In this document: positions 9,429 through 16,914 of the stretch, one piece after another
Layout of the letters: each line of letters opens with the position of its first letter
Position numbering within the stretch: the first letter of the stretch is position 1
Source: a virus
Strand: one strand, 5' to 3'
Length of the DNA: 51,893 bases
IMG/VR virus record: IMGVR_UViG_3300048836_000042
Location: 1-51,893 of that record
The notes under the pieces: generated by a model
Told to the model about the DNA's origin: nothing
The model's database searches: none
Seen by the model: only the letters and a program-made list of their open reading frames with translations
Position numbers and translations under genes: made by a program

Positions 9429-9465
9429 TGCTTATACTCCGTCATCTACCCAGTCTGATCCCCAA

Positions 9466-12051
9466 TTAGACTCCGCAGGAACCCCCGTGCCCTGTGAGTT
9501 CACAGATATCCACTTCTTCGAAGACTGTTCCTTTGTGCTTGATTGCGTCCTCGTAGGGGACAACTGTGAGGGGCTGCCCTCCTCGTGATCCGTCGGGGTA
9601 GCACGTAAAACCTCTAAGACGAGGGGCATACCTCGCCAGGATACCAGCAAACGTGTTAACGTCTGATTCAGAATTTCCTCGTGAACCCCATGAGGGAAGG
9701 TTGATGGTAGAACTGATCGACATATCAACGTAGTCCTGAATGTCTGCTTGGAATTTGATTCGTCGTTCATAGTCATGTGCTAGGTCCAATGCTGTGTCAA
9801 TAGACTCAGGCTTTACTCCGTACTTTTCGATGAGGTTTTGAGCGGTCCCATCGACAACGAACTCGTATTTCCACTTTGTTCCATCCGTGAGATAACGTCG
9901 CTTATATGCCACTGCAAAGAGTGGTTCAATTCCTGTAGTTGTTCCAGCAAGAATTCCGATGGTACCAGTTGGTGCGATAGCGCGGTACGCAACGGGCCTG
10001 CTAATGTAATAACGGTCGCAGTGCTCATTTGCGCTTTTTTCAGACTCGGTTCGATATACTTCAAGCCATTGTTTGAGTTCATTTGTTACCTCGTATCTTT
10101 GTCCTCGTTGTAAGAGCCACTCGTGGATTCCCATGAGCCCAAGCCCAAGCCGACGATTCTTTTCTCGGACTCGATAAACTTTGTCATACGGGAGATCCGC
10201 ACGGAGAGTTCCGCAAACAAGGAACTTAGAGGCAAGTTGTACAACGGACTTGAACTGTTCAAGATTCTCAATATTCCCCATGTTGATGCTACCCAGATTA
10301 CAAACATCGCTGTCATCTTCCGAAGTAACCTCAGTGCAATTTGATACAATTATCCCCTCCGCCATAAAAGAGTGTTCATCTACCACAACGTCACAACAGT
10401 ATACATCAGAGTAGCCTGCATCCTCTACCGAAAGAACTTTGATTTTGGCTTTGCGGTAGGAATCATAAGAAGAAACTTTGAGCCGTTTAGTTGGAATGAT
10501 TTTAGCAAAACGAGAAGTGTATTCACTATATACCGTGAGCATATACCCCTGCGTTTGTCCATATGTAGAGAAACCAGCAGTTGAAATTCCGGCAAGGATA
10601 CCAAGACTTTCTAGCAGTCTACGAACTCCCTGCAAAAATGCTTCGTGCTTAGAGGCAACTCGTACTGCCCCCCTCTCGGCTACATAGTTTCCATCTGCAT
10701 CAAACAACCCGGCCAAGAAACTACATTGTTCTGCTGTAGGTTTGCCAAACAAATCCTCCGGGAATACCTCTTTGTGCCTATTAGCAAACAAGTTATGGTT
10801 CTTTGTGTATGCTCGCAAATATCCCCTAGAATCCGAGTAATTCCACGAAGTCAATAGATCCTTGTCAAAGTTATCAAAGCAGTCTCTACTCGCATCCGTA
10901 CAGAAAGATACGTCGGCCCGAGGATATGAACGATGAAATGTGCCATCACCATAGATATATCCTAGTGTGTAGTGTTTTGTGCAGAGAAAACTATCCACTT
11001 CATTGTTAAGTTGAATGAGTAGATTATCTCCCTCTTGGAGATCCTTTGCGGGTTTTTTAGTCCCATCTTCCAAGAAGAACTCATGGGTAGGTTCTGCAAC
11101 AATCTCCCGGCCACCGGACATATACACTCTAACTACCGAAGCGTTCTCCATTGTCTTGTTAAAGACAGTATTGGCCCACTGCTTACCTGTCCAGACCTTT
11201 ACTGTAGACCCGACAATATCCCTAATTTGCTTGTATCCATCAATGGTCAAGACATATGTATCTGGCCCCAATGGAGCGTTACGAAGTGTTTCATTCTCTT
11301 TATCCCCAAAGTTAAAGCTGAATCCTGGCTCACCAGTACGCATTGCTTGGTAGCAATTCTCAATAAACACGGAGTTATTTTCCAAGCCAAGACTGTGTCT
11401 GATTGAGGCGTCGTCATAGTTCACAGAAATATTGGTCATGTCAAGCGGAGCCCAAGCATTGAAGTTACGCTCTTTCATGGCCTTTACTTCATCTGACCAA
11501 TTCTTTGCTCTAAGGAAGTCAGGAATATCTTCATGTTGCCAATTAAGTGAAGCGTAGATTGCGGATCGCCTAGAGCCCCCTTGCATAATTCCACGTCCCA
11601 CCTCATTCATCATTTGCATCAGAGGGACCGGACCAGAGGCTAGTCCCCCGGTTTTTGACAAGGGTTTTCCAGCGGGGCGTAGCCTAGAATAATCTACCCC
11701 GATACCGCCACCAACCATTAAGCAGGAGCTAGCTCGCCAGAGAAGTTCCGCCCATTCTTCTCTGGTGTCATATTCTGCTCGTAATAGAAAACAGTTATTA
11801 TAATATTTATTCGGCCGCCCTGCGTAATAAAGGTATCGTCCTCCAGGTAGGAAGCGCATCTCTTTAATATGTTGGGCAAGTTCTCGTCGGTCCCCTTCCG
11901 ACATAAGTACAGGTAGGGTCCCCCCGCGACTGCCACAGACATCCTCAACCAGCCGGTCGGCGAGAGCATCCCAGTCATCACTTGGTCCTTGTGCATATTT
12001 TTGCCTAAAAATGTTTTGTGCAAAAGAAGTCTTAAATCGGTTTACCTGCAT
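9466..12051 (-). CDS. nrdJ: Adenosylcobalamin-dependent ribonucleotide reductase with intein
   Basis: Encodes 861 residues including a 312-residue intein. It reduces ribonucleotides for phage DNA synthesis. Class II features are FLPGGRYLYYAGRP with NNCF, the GGGIGVDYSRLRP loop, the active-site segment CTEVTSEDDSDVCNLGSIN, APTGTIG and a C-terminal redox tail ending GHGGSCGV. The start chosen is MQVNRF at 12051 with AGGGA upstream; a more upstream TTG exists. The intein sits just before the Cys of RNACTEV, an active-site cysteine, so the enzyme should be inactive until splicing. It belongs with ThyX, MazG and dCMP deaminase in a nucleotide-supply module. Confidence 0.9.
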   Translation of the reverse strand: MQVNRFKTSFAQNIFRQKYAQGPSDDWDALADRLVEDVCGSRGGTLPVLMSEGDRRELAQHIKEMRFLPGGRYLYYAGRPNKYYNNCFLLRAEYDTREEWAELLWRASSCLMVGGGIGVDYSRLRPAGKPLSKTGGLASGPVPLMQMMNEVGRGIMQGGSRRSAIYASLNWQHEDIPDFLRAKNWSDEVKAMKERNFNAWAPLDMTNISVNYDDASIRHSLGLENNSVFIENCYQAMRTGEPGFSFNFGDKENETLRNAPLGPDTYVLTIDGYKQIRDIVGSTVKVWTGKQWANTVFNKTMENASVVRVYMSGGREIVAEPTHEFFLEDGTKKPAKDLQEGDNLLIQLNNEVDSFLCTKHYTLGYIYGDGTFHRSYPRADVSFCTDASRDCFDNFDKDLLTSWNYSDSRGYLRAYTKNHNLFANRHKEVFPEDLFGKPTAEQCSFLAGLFDADGNYVAERGAVRVASKHEAFLQGVRRLLESLGILAGISTAGFSTYGQTQGYMLTVYSEYTSRFAKIIPTKRLKVSSYDSYRKAKIKVLSVEDAGYSDVYCCDVVVDEHSFMAEGIIVSNCTEVTSEDDSDVCNLGSINMGNIENLEQFKSVVQLASKFLVCGTLRADLPYDKVYRVREKNRRLGLGLMGIHEWLLQRGQRYEVTNELKQWLEVYRTESEKSANEHCDRYYISRPVAYRAIAPTGTIGILAGTTTGIEPLFAVAYKRRYLTDGTKWKYEFVVDGTAQNLIEKYGVKPESIDTALDLAHDYERRIKFQADIQDYVDMSISSTINLPSWGSRGNSESDVNTFAGILARYAPRLRGFTCYPDGSRGGQPLTVVPYEDAIKHKGTVFEEVDICELTGHGGSCGV
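10339..11274 (-). mobile_element. LAGLIDADG intein inside nrdJ, with Pro1
   Basis: 312 residues interrupt NrdJ between ..LRNA and CTEV... Block A reads PLGPDTYVLTIDG, with Pro where Cys or Ser is usual. Block B has EPTHEFFL. The endonuclease motifs are TLGYIYGDG and FLAGLFDADG. The C-terminal block is SDVYCCDVVVDEHSFMAEG, ending IIVSN followed by Cys+1 of the extein, so the usual penultimate His is Ser. It is a homing element invading an essential, conserved site. Lack of residue-1 nucleophile suggests a non-canonical splicing mechanism, perhaps using a block-F Cys. Confidence 0.85.
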
Positions 12052-12235
12052 CGTTTTCCCTGTTGTAGTATTCTTCACCAATTAGTTCATCTTTATATTC
12101 TTTAATCTCGGCAACAGCCTCTCTCTCTTGTTGCACTCGCAAGCGAAACCGCACACTCTTTGAATGATTGTGTGACAACACACTGTCGTCTGACTTTTCG
12201 TGTTTACGGTTGGATTTCTTTTCGGATGAACTCAT
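12032..12235 (-). CDS. Small highly charged protein, unknown
   Basis: Encodes 67 residues. It is very hydrophilic and charged (MSSSEKKSNRKHEKSDDS at the N-terminus; EREAVAEIKEYKDELIGEEYY later) and probably helical. It overlaps both the 50-residue gene upstream and the nrdJ start downstream, so it may mainly serve translational coupling of nrdJ. No family is recognised. It is real by frame continuity and packing, with modest certainty. Confidence 0.5.
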   Translation of the reverse strand: MSSSEKKSNRKHEKSDDSVLSHNHSKSVRFRLRVQQEREAVAEIKEYKDELIGEEYYNRENDAGKPI

Positions 12236-12356
12236 CTTTTTCTAGGATCCTGTCTCGAAAGGTATCTACTAATTCTTCGGAGGTAATCTCTAGCAACTCA
12301 AGCAGAGTTACCTCATCAATATGGCGAAGCTCTTCTAGCAGCTCAATGTGGTTCAT
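12204..12356 (-). CDS. Small acidic helical protein between mazG and nrdJ
   Basis: Encodes 50 residues (MNHIELLEELRHIDEVTLLE... to KEIQP). The ATG overlaps the mazG stop as ATGA, the tightest coupling seen in this operon. It is Leu/Glu rich and predicted as two amphipathic helices, suggesting a small dimeric or partner-binding protein. Too short for routine gene calling at a 60-residue cut-off. Function unknown; its place between MazG and NrdJ hints at nucleotide metabolism. Confidence 0.65.
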   Translation of the reverse strand: MNHIELLEELRHIDEVTLLELLEITSEELVDTFRDRILEKDEFIRKEIQP

Positions 12357-12685
12357 CGCTCACTGCCAGATCCCATGATCAAATTACGTGCCTTACGGGA
12401 CTCCAGCTTTTCAATATTGCCTTTGGCTACATCCTCCAAGGACCAGTCATTGTCTCCAGCAATCTGACTGACGTACCATAGGATATCTCCGAGTTCCTTA
12501 TACAGCTTAGTAGCGGCCATATCTGGGCCGTAGTCCCCACGCAGAAGTCGCTTGAAGACAGCAGCCACTTCCCCGGCCTCTTCCAGCAGACCCATTACCC
12601 GCTCCTCTGGGGGAGCTGAGGGTACCCGGAAATCTGCGGCCTTACTCTGGTATTCGTTCAACGTCATGTCATTTTGCACCATCAT
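12353..12685 (-). CDS. mazG: MazG-like nucleotide pyrophosphohydrolase
   Basis: Encodes 110 residues. The MazG helical core is visible: GLLEEAGEVAAVFKR gives the E-E-x-x-E metal site and KELGDILWYVSQIA gives the E-x-x-D site. MazG-type enzymes hydrolyse NTPs, dNTPs or (p)ppGpp-like nucleotides and are common phage metabolic genes. It is a single-domain form. The exact start is uncertain among several Met codons at the N-terminus (MMVQNDM). It lies in the nucleotide module near nrdJ. Confidence 0.85.
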   Translation of the reverse strand: MMVQNDMTLNEYQSKAADFRVPSAPPEERVMGLLEEAGEVAAVFKRLLRGDYGPDMAATKLYKELGDILWYVSQIAGDNDWSLEDVAKGNIEKLESRKARNLIMGSGSER

Positions 12686-12854
12686 CTTCCTCCCAATACC
12701 TTACATAGAAAAACTCACCTAGATCCCTAATTCGTTCCCGGGGATACCCCTGCTCTACTAGCCAGTCTTCCGTGCTAGGAACAGCGTGAGGAATCTCCTT
12801 GGGAAATCCATAGCGCCAGCCCTCGGGTGGGTCACAAATCAATCGTTTAGCCAT
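12669..12854 (-). CDS. Small hypothetical protein
   Basis: Encodes 61 residues (MAKRLICDPPEGWRYGFPKEIP...), acidic at the C-terminus (WEEDDGAK), with an AGGAA ribosome site and a short overlap with mazG downstream. Pro- and Trp-containing N-terminus of the kind seen in many phage accessory proteins that bind other proteins. No family recognised. Confidence 0.6.
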   Translation of the reverse strand: MAKRLICDPPEGWRYGFPKEIPHAVPSTEDWLVEQGYPRERIRDLGEFFYVRYWEEDDGAK

Positions 12855-12865
12855 AGGTGTTATTC

Positions 12866-13075
12866 CTAAATTTTATTAACATTACTCTTTGCTTCATCCA
12901 CCTGAACTGAAATATTAAATTTATCTAAGGAATCTTTATCACAGAAGATTCGCAACGTATCGTCTTTTCCAAGGGGAATTGTTGCTTCCCTCATTATTTC
13001 AGTATTAAATACAATCTTTGTAGGTGGGTCATAAAAATCCGTGTCAAAGAGCGCGTAGTAGTATTTAACGTTCAT
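12866..13075 (-). CDS. Small hypothetical protein
   Basis: Encodes 69 residues (MNVKYYYALFDTDFYD...). The start at 13075 is chosen because GGAGT lies upstream and the ATG is coupled to the end of the DUF3310 gene; an earlier Met would overlap more. Alternating hydrophobic and polar residues suggest a small beta-rich fold. Function unknown. Confidence 0.55.
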   Translation of the reverse strand: MNVKYYYALFDTDFYDPPTKIVFNTEIMREATIPLGKDDTLRIFCDKDSLDKFNISVQVDEAKSNVNKI

Positions 13076-13331
13076 TTTTGGCGGACTCCACTTCAATAAA
13101 CTTCTCTAGAAAATGGATGGCTTTGCGAATGTCATCAATACCACCCTTATCACGCCACCGTGCGATGTACTTTAGAGCCGTACCATCCAGGTAGCCAAGG
13201 CCCCACTCTGTAATCACATCCCACGGCTGGAGGTCACCATACTTCTTATAGTGATTCCCAGCGACTTGCTTTTCATTGGCTTTGGGTTGTTTATAACCCT
13301 GCATGTCGGCGATATCGTGTTCATTTACCAT
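13065..13331 (-). CDS. DUF3310 family protein
   Basis: Encodes 88 residues. It carries the DUF3310 signature: QVAGNHYKKYGDLQPWDVI, then GYLDGTALKYIARWRDKGGIDDIRKAIHFLEKFIE. This family is widespread in phages, sometimes annotated as nucleotide-kinase-like or SaV-like, without an established function. The ATG at 13331 has GGAGAG upstream and overlaps the preceding phosphoesterase stop. Confidence 0.85.
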   Translation of the reverse strand: MVNEHDIADMQGYKQPKANEKQVAGNHYKKYGDLQPWDVITEWGLGYLDGTALKYIARWRDKGGIDDIRKAIHFLEKFIEVESAKNER

Positions 13332-14085
13332 ATCGTCTCTCCAGATACCCAAGTGAGACAGGCATGAGGTCAAATTCACCGTCATGTACTTCATGAAGCA
13401 TCAGGCAACCACGCCAGTGCTTGTTCCCTTGTGGTCCCATGTAATCTTCGTCATGCTGATAACAACTCCCTGCAATAATGCTAGTTAATCGAGTTCCGTC
13501 CGCCCGGTGTCCTGTGGCGATTTGTAGACCTTGCTGATGACCGGCAACACAGGACATATGCTTTTTGTTAAGCTGTGCAGCGGCTGTAGTGCAAGGGCGA
13601 CCGAGAACACCAGAGGTAAAATAGTGACTGTAAGCAATCCCGTCGATAACAACAACGTCGAGAAATGGATATACCTCCCAACCGAACTCTTTATACTGGA
13701 GATCCTCGATAGAGAGAACCCCATCTAGTTTCGGGTCGTTGTTTGTAGCCTTGACAATTCTTTGCTCATGATTGCCGAGAGTAAGAACAAGTCGTGGTAG
13801 GTACCTTTCTCGATGACCTTTACGAGCTTTGCTGTTATACTCTCGGAGAGGGGAGAGTAAATGTTCCATAGCTCGGTGTGTAGCTGCGATGTCATCTTTG
13901 TACCGTCTGCCTTCAAACGATTTAGTACCGACATCATAACTAGAGAGTGAAGGCATGTCTGCAAAGTCTCCTCCACAGATAACAACTTCTGGCTTTTTGT
14001 CAACGATGTACTGTCCAACTCGGGTGAGGTAACTCGTATCATGTGTGGGCTTTACTTGGCAGTCTGGTATATAAAAATGTTTAAT
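13321..14085 (-). CDS. Calcineurin-like metallophosphoesterase, probable AUU start
   Basis: Encodes 254 residues from an ATT at 14085. Metal-binding motifs are HFYIPDCQVKPTHD, GGDFAD, LGNHEQR and AGHQQG plus a YSHYF segment, as in calcineurin-like phosphoesterases of phages (phosphatase or DNA-end nuclease). Family members begin about at M-K-H-x-x-I-P-D, which corresponds to ATT-AAA-CAT here. The ATT overlaps the preceding stop (ATTAA) and has AAAGGGGG 7 nt upstream. Upstream ATG (14112) and TTG (14091) are in frame, but the first lacks a ribosome site and the second is too close to it. Confidence 0.8.
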   Translation of the reverse strand: MKHFYIPDCQVKPTHDTSYLTRVGQYIVDKKPEVVICGGDFADMPSLSSYDVGTKSFEGRRYKDDIAATHRAMEHLLSPLREYNSKARKGHRERYLPRLVLTLGNHEQRIVKATNNDPKLDGVLSIEDLQYKEFGWEVYPFLDVVVIDGIAYSHYFTSGVLGRPCTTAAAQLNKKHMSCVAGHQQGLQIATGHRADGTRLTSIIAGSCYQHDEDYMGPQGNKHWRGCLMLHEVHDGEFDLMPVSLGYLERRYGK

Positions 14086-14257
14086 CGACAAACCCCCTTT
14101 CTTCGGTGTCATCAATTGAATTGAAAACATTCATGCCTTGAGCAGTCAGGAAATTAAGAGAGAAAGTAAGGAGTGCTTTAGCTTCCTCTGGACTGATGGA
14201 CTGAGTAAATTTAATAGAACCATCCTCTTCAAATACAGGCACATCAATAATTTTCAT
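14081..14257 (-). CDS. Small hypothetical protein
   Basis: Encodes 58 residues (MKIIDVPVFEEDGSIKFTQSISPEEAKALLTFSLNFLTAQG...). The start at 14257 has AAAGGAAAA upstream. It has a beta hairpin-like beginning and a helical middle. It lies between a PD-(D/E)xK nuclease and the phosphoesterase and overlaps both ends closely, so it is part of the same translational unit. Function unknown. Confidence 0.65.
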   Translation of the reverse strand: MKIIDVPVFEEDGSIKFTQSISPEEAKALLTFSLNFLTAQGMNVFNSIDDTEERGFVD

Positions 14258-14595
14258 TCTTGTTTTCCTTTTAGTAATTCGATGAAATGATCCAGGCTGA
14301 TAATTGCTAAGGGAATATGCCTGTCCATCTTCACTACAACTAGTGGTTCGTGGTTGCCATGCTCCTTTGCCTGGGAATAATAGGTATGAATCTGGGACTT
14401 TGCTTTGGACTTGCATTCGATCTGATATGGAATCAGTTTACGGGCGGCTGGTGATAGCTGGAGATCTTCTCCCCCGGCCCCCATACTAGTGCTTCTTACA
14501 TCATCCGGCTCCAAAGAAGGAAATGCTCTAAGTAGCTTGCCACGAACATACTTCTGGAAGTTCCGGCCTTTCGCTTTACAACTTTGCGGGGTCAC
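14254..14595 (-). CDS. PD-(D/E)xK nuclease, junction-resolving endonuclease candidate
   Basis: Encodes 113 residues, GTG start with GGAGGA upstream. The fold signature is a helix (RNFQKYVRGKLLRAFP) followed by SMGAGGEDLQLSPAARKLIPYQIECKSKAK, i.e. D...E-x-K of the PD-(D/E)xK superfamily. Small phage proteins of this form next to exonuclease and polymerase are usually endonucleases that resolve branched DNA or nick DNA, doing the job of T7 endonuclease I. Substrate is inferred from context. Confidence 0.75.
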   Translation of the reverse strand: MTPQSCKAKGRNFQKYVRGKLLRAFPSLEPDDVRSTSMGAGGEDLQLSPAARKLIPYQIECKSKAKSQIHTYYSQAKEHGNHEPLVVVKMDRHIPLAIISLDHFIELLKGKQE

Positions 14596-15283
14596 CTATA
14601 ATGTTCCTCCAATGATCGCCTAGTTTACGGTGAATATACACACACTGGGCATTAAGGTCTAATTCTTCTTCCGAAGAATACCGTCCAAGTACGGCTTCAT
14701 AGCGTTCCCGATTGGACTCACACCCGTGTAGAATCCCGGCCGCTTTCTTAGGTCCGATTCCCCGGACACCTTTGATGTTGTCGGTAGTATCACCAACCAA
14801 TAGCTGATAAAAAAACCAATAATCCGCTTCCTCATTTGAGACAGTGTAGATTCGCTTTTCACGTACTACCTCTCCTAATCGTCGCAGTTCCCAATTATAG
14901 TGTAGTCCTTTAATTTGATTAAGGTCTTTGTCCAGATGTGCCAGGATGGTATCAGTGCACTCTAGCTGGCGGATACCAAGCATATCATCTGCCTCGATAT
15001 CATCCGTCCAGTTAGCTTCCCACTTCTCTGTGATATACTGCTTTACTTCTTTTTCCCAAAGGGGTCTGTAGGAGGCTTTACGATTACCTTTGTATTCTGG
15101 GTAGACATTATATCGGAAGTTGTTATCCCCGGAAAACCAAAGCTCGTATTCAGTGGCTCCGGTTTCTGCAAGGATGTTCTCGATGAAGCTGTCTGCTCTT
15201 GTGCAGGCAACTTCAACGTCTTCTTCTTCTGCGCTTGCAGCACAGGCAAACGCGAGGTTATCGGCATCAATTAACGCTCGCAC
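14576..15283 (-). CDS. 5'-3' exonuclease (FEN family)
   Basis: Encodes 235 residues. Acidic metal-binding motifs of the PolI-type 5' nuclease / FEN family are visible: LIDADNLAF at the N-terminus, YKGNRK, DDIEADDMLG, AHLDKDLNQI and GDTTDNIKGVRGIGPKKAA, the last being the helix-hairpin-helix that binds DNA. It probably removes RNA primers and degrades host DNA, complementing a phage polymerase that lacks this domain. It overlaps the dCMP deaminase gene upstream. Confidence 0.9.
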   Translation of the reverse strand: MRALIDADNLAFACAASAEEEDVEVACTRADSFIENILAETGATEYELWFSGDNNFRYNVYPEYKGNRKASYRPLWEKEVKQYITEKWEANWTDDIEADDMLGIRQLECTDTILAHLDKDLNQIKGLHYNWELRRLGEVVREKRIYTVSNEEADYWFFYQLLVGDTTDNIKGVRGIGPKKAAGILHGCESNRERYEAVLGRYSSEEELDLNAQCVYIHRKLGDHWRNIIGDPAKL

Positions 15284-15629
15284 TTACAGTGGTCCCGTAA
15301 TCAGTAGTATAATGGATACGCTTAATGCCAACAGATTCAATAAGAGCCATACACTCAGAGCAAGGGCGAGCCATCCCAATGGCACCTCCTTTAGTAAACC
15401 TTGTAACATATAGGTCACTTCCTGCAAGGTCTTCAAGACGCTTTTCCTTTAATAGTTTTAAGATAGCAGCAGCTTCGGCGTGTAGTGTCTCAGTATGAAG
15501 CAAAGAGGAGGGACGCCTGCTATTGAATCCCGTAGCCAGGATACGCCCTCCCTTTACAATCACTGCTCCTAGCCGATGCTGCGCAAACTCTGATTTAAGA
15601 GCTTGCTTTGCAGCCATGCGAAAGCTCAA
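15267..15629 (-). CDS. dCMP/cytidine deaminase family protein
   Basis: Encodes 120 residues. Zinc site: HAEAAA (His and catalytic Glu) and PCSEC (two Cys), with a substrate-loop region GFNSRRPSSLLHTETLHAE. Likely deaminates dCMP to dUMP, feeding ThyX. It is shorter than allosteric dCMP deaminases and lacks a visible regulatory extension. Overlaps its neighbours by a few bases. Confidence 0.85.
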   Translation of the reverse strand: MSFRMAAKQALKSEFAQHRLGAVIVKGGRILATGFNSRRPSSLLHTETLHAEAAAILKLLKEKRLEDLAGSDLYVTRFTKGGAIGMARPCSECMALIESVGIKRIHYTTDYGTTVSASVN

Positions 15630-15916
15630 AAATCAAACTCCCGTTTACGGTGTTGTGAAGTGAGCATTACTTTCAGCCGGTACTTTCCATCTGCCACAGG
15701 GAATCTCTCGGTGCTAACACGCTTCTTGTGGTAGTAAGCCCAATTCTTCACTGCGATAAACATCCTGTACATATCAGCGTATTCCATAGGATGGGTGAGA
15801 ATATAATCACCCACCTTTTTTAGATGCTTACTGAACCCGTACTTATCAGTAGGGAACGTCTTCGATAGCTGATTCCATCTTAGCCATGTTTTCTTCGGCG
15901 CCGACTCCGTAGACAT
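15626..15916 (-). CDS. Small basic hypothetical protein
   Basis: Encodes 96 residues from MSTESAPKKTW at 15916, chosen because AGGAG lies about 10 nt upstream; it then overlaps the SSB-like gene by 71 nt. Lys/Tyr/Trp-rich (YGFSKHLKKVGDYILTHPMEYADMYRMF...VKNWAYYHKKR), suggesting nucleic-acid or protein binding. It lies in the replication block between SSB-like and deaminase genes. No family recognised. Confidence 0.55.
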   Translation of the reverse strand: MSTESAPKKTWLRWNQLSKTFPTDKYGFSKHLKKVGDYILTHPMEYADMYRMFIAVKNWAYYHKKRVSTERFPVADGKYRLKVMLTSQHRKREFDF

Positions 15917-16358
15917 AATCAACAAACTCCTGTGCGACAGATAGAACATCTTGAACGCTAGGGGGCGTCTTGGCACCAGTGGTAAGCAGTTCTACTGCAT
16001 GACCGATACTAGACTGCTTGACAATAAGCATCTGGCGTAGCTTCCGCTCTTCAGATGTTTCGTAGTTGCTACCAGTTACCTTGCCACCACCATAGGCTGG
16101 CTTAGCTGCGGCGGGTTCGTCACCCATGGGCTTGATTGCCACCCAGTCCCAGTAATCCCCATTCTTTTTGGTTTCTACATCCCAGTTGCTACCCCTAGTA
16201 GCATCCTTGACAATATCAAAGACTTGTGGGTTGGCGAAGGAGAAAATCTTCTTGTTGCTGTTCTTGCCGTTAGCAGAATAAACAACGCTAGCAACGGTGT
16301 AGCCCTTCGGGCCTTTCTTTACGAACTCAGTCGTGACTTCTTGGATTGTGACTTGCAT
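15846..16358 (-). CDS. Single-stranded DNA-binding-like protein
   Basis: Encodes 170 residues. The first ~90 residues are beta-rich with conserved-looking aromatic and basic residues (FVKKGPKGYTVASVVYSANGKNSNKKIFSF, GDYWDWVAIKP), followed by a Pro/Ala/Gly linker, a helical domain, and an acidic tail ending ESAIEDVPY. That tail resembles the acidic protein-docking tip of bacterial SSB (D-D-I-P-F). It sits directly downstream of the DNA polymerase, the expected place for a phage SSB. The assignment rests on tail, composition and context, not on a detected OB-fold. Confidence 0.6.
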   Translation of the reverse strand: MQVTIQEVTTEFVKKGPKGYTVASVVYSANGKNSNKKIFSFANPQVFDIVKDATRGSNWDVETKKNGDYWDWVAIKPMGDEPAAAKPAYGGGKVTGSNYETSEERKLRQMLIVKQSSIGHAVELLTTGAKTPPSVQDVLSVAQEFVDYVYGVGAEENMAKMESAIEDVPY

Positions 16359-16367
16359 TTATTTCCT

Positions 16368-16914
16368 TTAATTAAAGTTAATCTCTCGCATATCGGCTTT
16401 GTTCGGCCCAACCTTGATCTCACACATGAGAGGCAGTCGTAGGGCATAGTCGAACTCTTCTTTGCAGTAGATGTGTGTGTTCTCCACTGCATCTTTTAAC
16501 ATCACACTAATATTATACACGTTTTTCTCCGGCGTGTCAAGGACCAGGCTATCGTGGATGGTTTGAATAAATTCTCCTTCTAGACCAGACTCTTTAAAGC
16601 GTTTGAAGAACGCAACTCTGGCGAGCTTAACAAGATCAGCACCAAAGGACTGGATAGGGTAGTTCTTGATCTTAGTCTCAGGCCACTTCCATCCGTATGC
16701 TGTTTGCTTGGGAGCAAAGTTAAAGTAGCGTCCTGCCGGTGTTTCGAGGTATCCATTCTCCTTTACAAATTTGATGTCGTTGTAGTGTCCTCTGGCGATC
16801 CCTTTGTATTTCTCGTAGAACTCATCAATGACTCGTTGCCACTGACGCTCTGTAAAGCCAACGTCGATAAAGTCTGAATCCATCGAATAGCCATATGCAG
16901 ATGCTCCGTATAAT
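16368..16914 (-). CDS. DNA polymerase (PolA family), 3' exon
   Basis: This second exon supplies the C-terminal 181 residues of the polymerase. Reading from 16914 it gives LYGASAYGYS right after the intron, i.e. the end of motif B, then helical fingers, a KIKNYPIQSFGADLVKLARVAFF segment and motif C as TIHDSLVLDTP with the catalytic His-Asp. The apparent ATG at 16883 (MDSDFID) is internal and not the true start. Joined in frame to exon 1 through a codon split 2+1 across the intron. Confidence 0.88.
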
